From Palsa-506 sp050013415 (GTDB taxonomy: Bacteria; Actinomycetota; Actinomycetes; Streptosporangiales; Streptosporangiaceae), in contig JBEKFH010000144.1 of NCBI GenBank assembly GCA_050013415.1, positions 1-10,513 of the forward strand: 10,513 nt of DNA. Reading direction: 5' to 3'. Below the pieces are notes generated by a model that was not told where the DNA came from, made no database searches, and was given only the letters and a program-made list of their open reading frames with translations. Positions 6,159-10,513 of this stretch are shown here, piece by piece (the first letter of the stretch is position 1; each line of letters begins with the position of its first letter). Both the position numbers and the translations under genes were made by a program.

Positions 6159-6200
6159 CTGATTTGCCGCGAGTCGGCAACTGATTTGCCGCGAGTCGGC
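6157..6200 (+). repeat. Perfect 22-bp tandem duplication
   Basis: Two identical adjacent copies of a 22-bp unit beginning AACTGATTTGCC and ending GCGAGTCGGC lie at 6157-6178 and 6179-6200, directly after the hairpin behind rplA. The first two bases of copy one are also the last bases of that hairpin. It looks like a recent slippage or unequal-exchange event. Confidence 0.8.
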
Positions 6201-6246
6201 GCGGCCGCGCGGCGCCGGGAGCGCCTGGCATGGCTTGGCCGGTACC

Positions 6247-6288
6247 GCGCGGCCGGCATGGCGCGGCCGGGACGGCGCGGCCGGGACG
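6247..6288 (+). repeat. Three tandem 14-bp units
   Basis: GCGCGGCCGGGACG occurs twice head to tail (6261-6274, 6275-6288). It is preceded by a copy with two differences, GCGCGGCCGGCATG (6247-6260). No gene overlaps it. Confidence 0.75.
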
Positions 6289-6356
6289 GCGTTGGCTGGC
6301 GCGGCAGCATGTGCCGTAGTGGGTTGATTGTCTGGTTCTGGGCAGTGGCGCGAAAA

Positions 6357-6424
6357 CTTATACCGGATTATGTGAGAATATTTGGGATATAGAAGGACTT
6401 AATTTCGTCACTATCCGGTATAAG
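6357..6424. repeat. AT-rich island bounded by a perfect 12-bp inverted repeat
   Basis: CTTATACCGGAT (6357-6368) is perfectly inverted as ATCCGGTATAAG (6413-6424), with a 44-bp AT-rich spacer. The spacer and arms stand out sharply from the surrounding GC-rich DNA. I see no target-site duplication at the edges and no coding capacity. It could be a pair of opposed protein-binding sites, a large stem-loop RNA, or a remnant of a small mobile element. Confidence 0.75.
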
Positions 6425-6515
6425 CTGCGTACGTTCCCGTGGAGGCCGGATGGGAAAGTCTTCGCTGACCACATCTGCACTATCCGCACCATCTGTATCA
6501 GCGTGGTCGCGGGAC

Positions 6516-6584
6516 GTGCGGGCGCGGCGTCAGCGGATGTGCGGGCGCGGCGTCAGCGGATGTGCGGGCGCGGCATCGGCGTCG
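6516..6584 (+). repeat. 23-bp tandem repeat, two perfect copies and one decayed
   Basis: The unit starts GTGCGGGCGCGGCGTCAGCG and is 23 bp long. Copies lie at 6516-6538 and 6539-6561 (identical), and a diverged third copy starts at 6562. The unit length is not a multiple of three, so the array is unlikely to be evolving as coding sequence. Confidence 0.75.
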
Positions 6585-6687
6585 TGGCAGGACGTGCCGG
6601 CGGTCGGGGGAGTCGGCGGGGTCTGGAATCGGAGCCGGCAAAGTCGGCTGCACTGGGGGGACACGGCCGCTGGCCCGGTGGCGTGAT

Positions 6688-6717
6688 TTGGCCGGCACCG
6701 CAGGGTTCCCGTAAGCT
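6688..6717 (+). promoter_or_regulatory. Candidate promoter for rplJ-rplL
   Basis: TTGGCC (6688-6693) and TAAGCT (6712-6717), 18 bp apart, fit the actinobacterial housekeeping pattern (TTGNCN with TANNNT). Transcription would begin near 6724 and give a leader of about 230 nt before rplJ, long enough for an L10-binding leader RNA. Confidence 0.5.
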
Positions 6718-6723
6718 GACGAC

Positions 6724-6953
6724 CGCCAGAGACCGTCGGCTGTTATCAGGGCATGACCGTGATAACCGAAGGCCCCGAAAGCGGGGCGGCCCGCGCAGGT
6801 GAACGAGCTGAGACCGCCGGACCGGATGGCCGGGCCGCGGTAACGCCCCGTGCGCCTGCGCCGGGGCGTTCGTCTTTCCGAGTTCCTTCGCCGGCGCCGG
6901 ATGTAGCCGGGATCGTCCCGCCTCGCGGGCGCACCGGACGAGAAGGGAGGCCC
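6724..6953 (+). promoter_or_regulatory. Structured rplJ leader, probable L10 autoregulatory leader
   Basis: The ~230 nt before rplJ contain no gene but several strong pairings. GTTATCA (6742-6748) pairs with TGATAAC (6760-6766). GCCCCG (6772-6777) pairs with CGGGGC (6782-6787) around an AAAG loop. There is a terminator-like hairpin at 6842-6870, and the palindrome CCGGCGCCGG lies at 6891-6900. The motif GAGACCG(T/C)CGG occurs twice (6729-6739, 6810-6820). In many bacteria the L10-(L7/L12) complex binds the rplJ leader and represses the operon; position, length and structure fit that, but I could not align it to the family consensus. The leader ends with the strong rplJ ribosome site AAGGGAGG (6943-6950). 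Confidence 0.55.
6842..6870 (+). terminator. Terminator-like attenuator hairpin in the rplJ leader
   Basis: AACGCCCCG (6842-6850) pairs perfectly with CGGGGCGTT (6862-6870). The loop TGCGCCTGCGC can itself form a GCG/CGC extension. A pyrimidine/T-rich stretch CGTCTTTCC follows. The hairpin lies 83 bp before rplJ, so premature termination here would reduce L10 and L7/L12 synthesis. A regulatory attenuator is the best reading; a constitutive partial terminator is possible. Confidence 0.55.
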
Positions 6954-7904
6954 ATGGCGAGGGCGGAGAAGGTCGCAGCGGTGGCAGAGCTCACCGAGCG
7001 ATTCCAGACGTCGGCAGGCGCCGTGCTCACCGAGTACCGCGGCCTCACCGTTGCCCAGCTCGGCGAACTGCGCGAGTCGCTGGGAGAGAACGCCACGTTC
7101 GCGGTGGTCAAGAACACGCTGACCAAGATCGCCGCCAGCGAGGCCGGCCTCGCGGATGAGCTGAGCGGCCTGCTCAGTGGCCCGTCCGCGATCGCCTTCG
7201 TCCGGGGTGACGTGGTCGAGGCTGCGAAGGGGCTGCGTGACTTCTCGAAGGCCCATCCCTTCCTGGTGATCAAGGGCGGCGTGCTCGAGGGCAAGGGCAT
7301 GACGCCCGATGAGATCGACAAGCTCGCTGATCTGGAACCGCGTGACGTGCTGCTGGCCAGGCTGGCCGGCGCCATGAAGGCGTCGATGTCGGGCGCAGCC
7401 GCCACGATGGCCGCGTTGCCGGCCCAGATGGCGAGGCTGCTGGCGGCTCTGCAGGACAAGCGTGCGGCATCGGAACCCGCGGGACTCCCGTCATCTGATG
7501 AGGTGCCGGCCACTGACTCCGCCGCACTCGCGGATCCGGGGTCGGCTGCGGAGGCGGCGTCACCCGCTGACGCGGCAGTGCTGACTACGGCGTCACCCGC
7601 TGACGCGGCGTCACCCGCTGACGCGGCGTCACCCGCTGACGCAGGGGCAGCCGCTGACGCAGGGGCAGCCGCTGATGCGGTGCCCGCTGACGCAGGGCCC
7701 GCCGCTGATGCAGGGCAGGCCGCTGCGGTGGCGGTGCCCGCTGAAGGTGCTGCGGCGGCGGACGGCGAGGCCGCGGCCTCCGCTGGCGAGCAGGCCGCGG
7801 AAGCGCCACCCGGCGAGCCAGTCGCGGAAGCGCCATCCGGACAGCCAGCTGACCCAGCCGATCCAGGAGAGCCAGCGGAGCCAGCCGATCCAGCGGAGAG
7901 CTGA
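6954..7904 (+). CDS. rplJ: 50S ribosomal protein L10 with long C-terminal low-complexity tail
   Basis: L10 anchors the L7/L12 dimers to 23S rRNA and so forms the stalk base. From the ATG at 6954 (ribosome site AAGGGAGG 3 nt upstream) the protein has 316 residues, whereas L10 is usually about 165-190. Residues 1-170 are a complete L10: MARAEKVAAVAELTERF, LTEYRGLTVAQLGELR, VVKNTLTKIA and GPSAIAFVRGD, then the C-terminal helix region (about 138-170, AMKASMSGAAATMAALPAQM onward to LLAALQDKR) that carries L7/L12. Residues 171-316 are an Ala/Pro/Asp/Glu/Gly tail containing ASPADA and GAAADA repeats (about 202-250), then EAP/PAD/PGEPAE repeats. No frameshift is needed to reach the stop, and the tail keeps a coding-like, stop-free frame. 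The frame is open upstream to 6753, but that part is the leader. rplL follows after 94 bp. Confidence 0.93.
   Translation: MARAEKVAAVAELTERFQTSAGAVLTEYRGLTVAQLGELRESLGENATFAVVKNTLTKIAASEAGLADELSGLLSGPSAIAFVRGDVVEAAKGLRDFSKAHPFLVIKGGVLEGKGMTPDEIDKLADLEPRDVLLARLAGAMKASMSGAAATMAALPAQMARLLAALQDKRAASEPAGLPSSDEVPATDSAALADPGSAAEAASPADAAVLTTASPADAASPADAASPADAGAAADAGAAADAVPADAGPAADAGQAAAVAVPAEGAAAADGEAAASAGEQAAEAPPGEPVAEAPSGQPADPADPGEPAEPADPAES
7557..7724 (+). repeat. In-frame 18-bp repeats in the L10 tail
   Basis: The 18-bp unit GCGTCACCCGCTGACGCG (ASPADA) occurs at 7557-7574. Three adjacent copies follow (7590-7643), the last with one changed base, then related GGGGCAGCCGCTGACGCA units (GAAADA) and further degenerate forms. 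The 6-codon unit keeps the frame. Confidence 0.8.
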
Positions 7905-7948
7905 CCAGTCCCGGCAGTCACTCAGGGACTCTGAACGTCACAACAAGC

Positions 7949-7967
7949 CGGCGGCCCCTAGCCGCCG
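7949..7967 (+). other. Hairpin between rplJ and rplL
   Basis: CGGCGGC (7949-7955) pairs perfectly with GCCGCCG (7961-7967) around CCCTA. It lies 31 bp before the rplL start and upstream of its ribosome site. No U-run follows. It might stabilise the rplL message, which must be translated about four to six times more than rplJ, or be a processing site. Confidence 0.5.
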
Positions 7968-7998
7968 TGAGACGAAGTCACACGGAGGAACCACCATC

Positions 7999-8388
7999 AT
8001 GGCGAAGCTCAGCAACGACGCACTGCTCGACGCGTTCAAGGAAATGACGCTTCTCGAGCTGTCTGATTTCGTGAAGCAGTTCGAGGACACGTTCGATGTC
8101 AAGGCCGCGGCCCCGGTCGCGGTGGCCGCGCCGGCCGCAGGCGCTGCCGGCGGCGGGGAGGCGGAGGTCGAGGAGCAGGACGAGTTCGACGTCGTGCTCG
8201 AAGCCGCGGGCGACAAGAAGATCCAGGTCATCAAGGAGGTCCGCACGCTGACGAGCCTCGGCCTCAAGGAGGCCAAGGACCTCGTCGACGGCGCGCCCAA
8301 GCCTGTCCTGGAGCGGGTCAACAAGGAGGCCGCGGACAAGGCCAAGGCCGCCCTGGAGGGCGCCGGCGCAACCGTCACGGTCAAGTAG
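7999..8388 (+). CDS. rplL: 50S ribosomal protein L7/L12
   Basis: L7/L12 is the multicopy stalk protein that recruits and activates translational GTPases. The protein has 129 residues, a normal length. The N-terminal dimerisation and L10-binding domain is MAKLSNDALLDAFKEMTLLE through residue 34; the Ala/Gly/Pro hinge is 35-56; and the C-terminal globular domain is 58-129, with EFDVVLEAAGDKKIQVIKEV, LGLKEAKDLVDGAPKPV and the terminal GATVTVK. The start ATG is preceded by GGAGGAA (7984-7990) with an 8-nt spacer, a better ribosome site than most here. Translation in the same frame past its TAG stop stays open for a further 100 codons of repeat sequence (to 8691). Confidence 0.97.
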   Translation: MAKLSNDALLDAFKEMTLLELSDFVKQFEDTFDVKAAAPVAVAAPAAGAAGGGEAEVEEQDEFDVVLEAAGDKKIQVIKEVRTLTSLGLKEAKDLVDGAPKPVLERVNKEAADKAKAALEGAGATVTVK

Positions 8389-8436
8389 GCGCCGGCAGCT
8401 CGGTCAACGTCACGGTCGGGGCTGACGGGGAAACCC

Positions 8437-8686
8437 GGCGGCTACCCGGGCATGGGCGCACGGCGGCTACCCCGGCATGGGCGCTCCCGCGCCCGGCGTG
8501 GCATGGGTGCCCGCCCGGACATGGGTGCCCGGCCGCCGCAGTGGGTGCCCGTCGGCTGGGTGCCCGCCGGCTGGGTGCCCGTCGGCTGGGCACTCGCCGG
8601 CTACCCGGGCATGGGTGCCCGCCGCCTACCCGGGGCATGGGCACCCGGCGGCTACCCGGGGCATGGGCACCCGGCGGCTACCGGGG
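8437..8686 (+). repeat. Composite tandem-repeat array between rplL and rpoB
   Basis: About 250 bp made of related units with the core GGCGGCTACCCGGGCATGGG. Two 25-bp copies lie at 8437-8461 and 8462-8486. After a degenerate part with GCATGGGTGCCC and ACATGGGTGCCC, four 15-bp units TGGGTGCCCGTCGGC (with variants) fill 8542-8601. Three 26-bp units follow at 8609-8634, 8635-8660 and 8661-8686. GGGTGCCC in the left part and GGGCACCC in the right part are reverse complements, so long-range pairing is possible. The unit lengths 25 and 26 are not multiples of three, which argues against a coding origin, although the rplL frame is open through the array. Confidence 0.85.
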
Positions 8687-8709
8687 CATAGCGCCCCTCG
8701 GCTGGTTGT

Positions 8710-8780
8710 GGCGGGGCAAAAAGGCCTGCTAGCCATACATACCCACCTGAGCAGGCGGAACACTGTTGTATGCCCCCGCC
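8710..8780 (+). other. Nested stem-loop after the repeat array
   Basis: The outer arms GGCGGGGCA (8710-8718) and TGCCCCCGCC (8771-8780) pair with one bulged C. Inside them GCCTGCT (8724-8730) pairs perfectly with AGCAGGC (8750-8756). There is no U-run. This could be the 3' boundary of the rplJ-rplL message or a partial terminator before rpoB, comparable in position to the rplL-rpoB attenuator of Escherichia coli, though no sequence kinship is claimed. Confidence 0.45.
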
Positions 8781-8805
8781 AATGCCAGACAAACTGCCCG
8801 CCGGA

Positions 8806-8821
8806 TGTGATGTTCGTCACG
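8806..8821. promoter_or_regulatory. Crp/FNR-like palindrome upstream of rpoB
   Basis: TGTGATGTTCGTCACG matches the TGTGA-N6-TCACA consensus of Crp-type regulators at all but the last base. It lies about 97 bp upstream of the -35 of the main rpoB promoter. No data show that a Crp protein acts here; a single such match can arise by chance. Confidence 0.35.
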
Positions 8822-8844
8822 TAGAACGGGATGACAACACAGGG

Positions 8845-8873
8845 GTCCGCGGGCTTGACGTTTCGCCGCGGAC
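8845..8873. promoter_or_regulatory. Perfect 8-bp inverted repeat around a -35-like TTGACG
   Basis: GTCCGCGG (8845-8852) and CCGCGGAC (8866-8873) are perfectly inverted around 13 bp that contain TTGACG (8855-8860). Seventeen bp after that hexamer stands GATGCT, a poor -10. The layout suggests an operator over the -35 of a second, weaker rpoB promoter, or simply a stem-loop. Confidence 0.4.
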
Positions 8874-8917
8874 AAGCGATGCTGCGTTGCAACCGTGAAC
8901 CTCATAGTGGCGTACAG

Positions 8918-8947
8918 TTGACCAGCGGTGTGTCGTTAGACTACACT
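8918..8947 (+). promoter_or_regulatory. Main rpoB promoter
   Basis: TTGACC (8918-8923) and TACACT (8942-8947) are 18 bp apart and match the actinobacterial housekeeping sigma pattern well. TAGACT at 8937 overlaps it but would leave only 13 bp. Transcription would start near 8954 and give a leader of about 110 nt before the TTG start of rpoB. The region is less GC-rich than its surroundings. Confidence 0.7.
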
Positions 8948-9062
8948 GCTAATTTGCGCTGCACCCACCTCGTCCTCGGCATACCTGAACCCTCGCGGTC
9001 CGGCCGCAGGACGTTTCGCGTGCGCGCGATGACCGTCCGCTACAAGCTCGGAAGGACCCCTG

Positions 9063-10513
<1,451 letters not shown>

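Larger units (their letters stand above)
6201..6687. other. Gene-free stretch between rplA and the rplJ promoter
   Basis: Short open frames occur here, for example 6186-6392 and 6450-6686. They lack the third-position G/C bias of the neighbouring genes, match no family I know, and are made partly of tandem repeats. The stretch contains a 14-bp triplet repeat (6247-6288), an AT-rich inverted-repeat island (6357-6424) and 23-bp tandem repeats (6516-6584). In streptomycetes the rplA-rplJ gap holds small extra genes; none is recognisable here. Confidence 0.6.

Noticed and set aside
6450..6686. Small gene of 78 codons with GGAGG four bases before its ATG
   Set aside because: Third codon positions are not G/C biased like the neighbouring genes, half of it is the 23-bp tandem repeat, and no family is recognised. 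The ribosome-site match is probably chance.
8437..8686. CRISPR array
   Set aside because: The repeats are adjacent with no unique spacers and no cas genes are nearby.
8452..8824. Open frames over the rplL-rpoB repeat array as a Gly/Pro-rich secreted protein
   Set aside because: Unit lengths of 25 and 26 bp shift the frame from copy to copy, there is no signal peptide and no ribosome site, and all frames are open only because the DNA is GC-rich.

Overview
The window comes from a high-GC actinomycete (class Actinomycetes). The gene order murB > < add < aspC-type aminotransferase, then tRNA-Trp > secE > nusG > rplK > rplA > rplJ > rplL > rpoB, is the arrangement I know from Streptomyces and relatives. 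RpoB starts at a TTG codon with the same LAASR-type N-terminus as streptomycete RpoB. Codon usage is strongly G/C at third positions. I cannot place the genus. The repeat-rich intergenic regions and the unusual tails and insertions in MurB, NusG and L10 suggest a lineage outside the well-studied Streptomyces, but that is inference.

Region 1 (1-3060) holds the 3' end of murB (peptidoglycan precursor synthesis) on the plus strand. Convergent to it is a leftward pair: a PLP aminotransferase followed 40 bp later by an adenosine-deaminase family gene. Between murB and add lies a 52-bp hairpin with 13-bp arms, bracketed by 9-bp direct repeats.

Region 2 (3180-6160) is the rightward tRNA-Trp, secE, nusG, rplK, rplA cluster: protein export, transcription elongation/antitermination, and the L11 and L1 stalk proteins. 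Hairpins sit between secE and nusG, across the rplK stop codon, between rplK and rplA, and after rplA.

Region 3 (6040-6953) is about 900 bp without a convincing gene. It carries several short tandem duplications (22, 14 and 23 bp units) and an AT-rich island bounded by a perfect 12-bp inverted repeat. It ends in a promoter and a long structured rplJ leader with a terminator-like hairpin, which is probably the L10 autoregulatory leader.

Region 4 (6954-8388) encodes L10 and L7/L12, the ribosomal stalk. L10 has an extra ~145-residue Ala/Pro/Asp/Glu repeat tail.

Region 5 (8389-9062) separates rplL from rpoB. It holds a ~250-bp array of 25-, 15- and 26-bp tandem repeats, a nested stem-loop, a Crp-like palindrome, a perfect 8-bp inverted repeat around a -35-like hexamer, and a good rpoB promoter. 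Region 6 (9063-10513) is the first 483 codons of rpoB, ending just past the rifampicin-resistance region.

The genes are ordinary, essential housekeeping genes. I found no defence system, mobile element with a transposase, or new enzyme cluster. What is unusual is the repeated local tandem duplication, seen both between genes and, in frame, inside nusG and rplJ.
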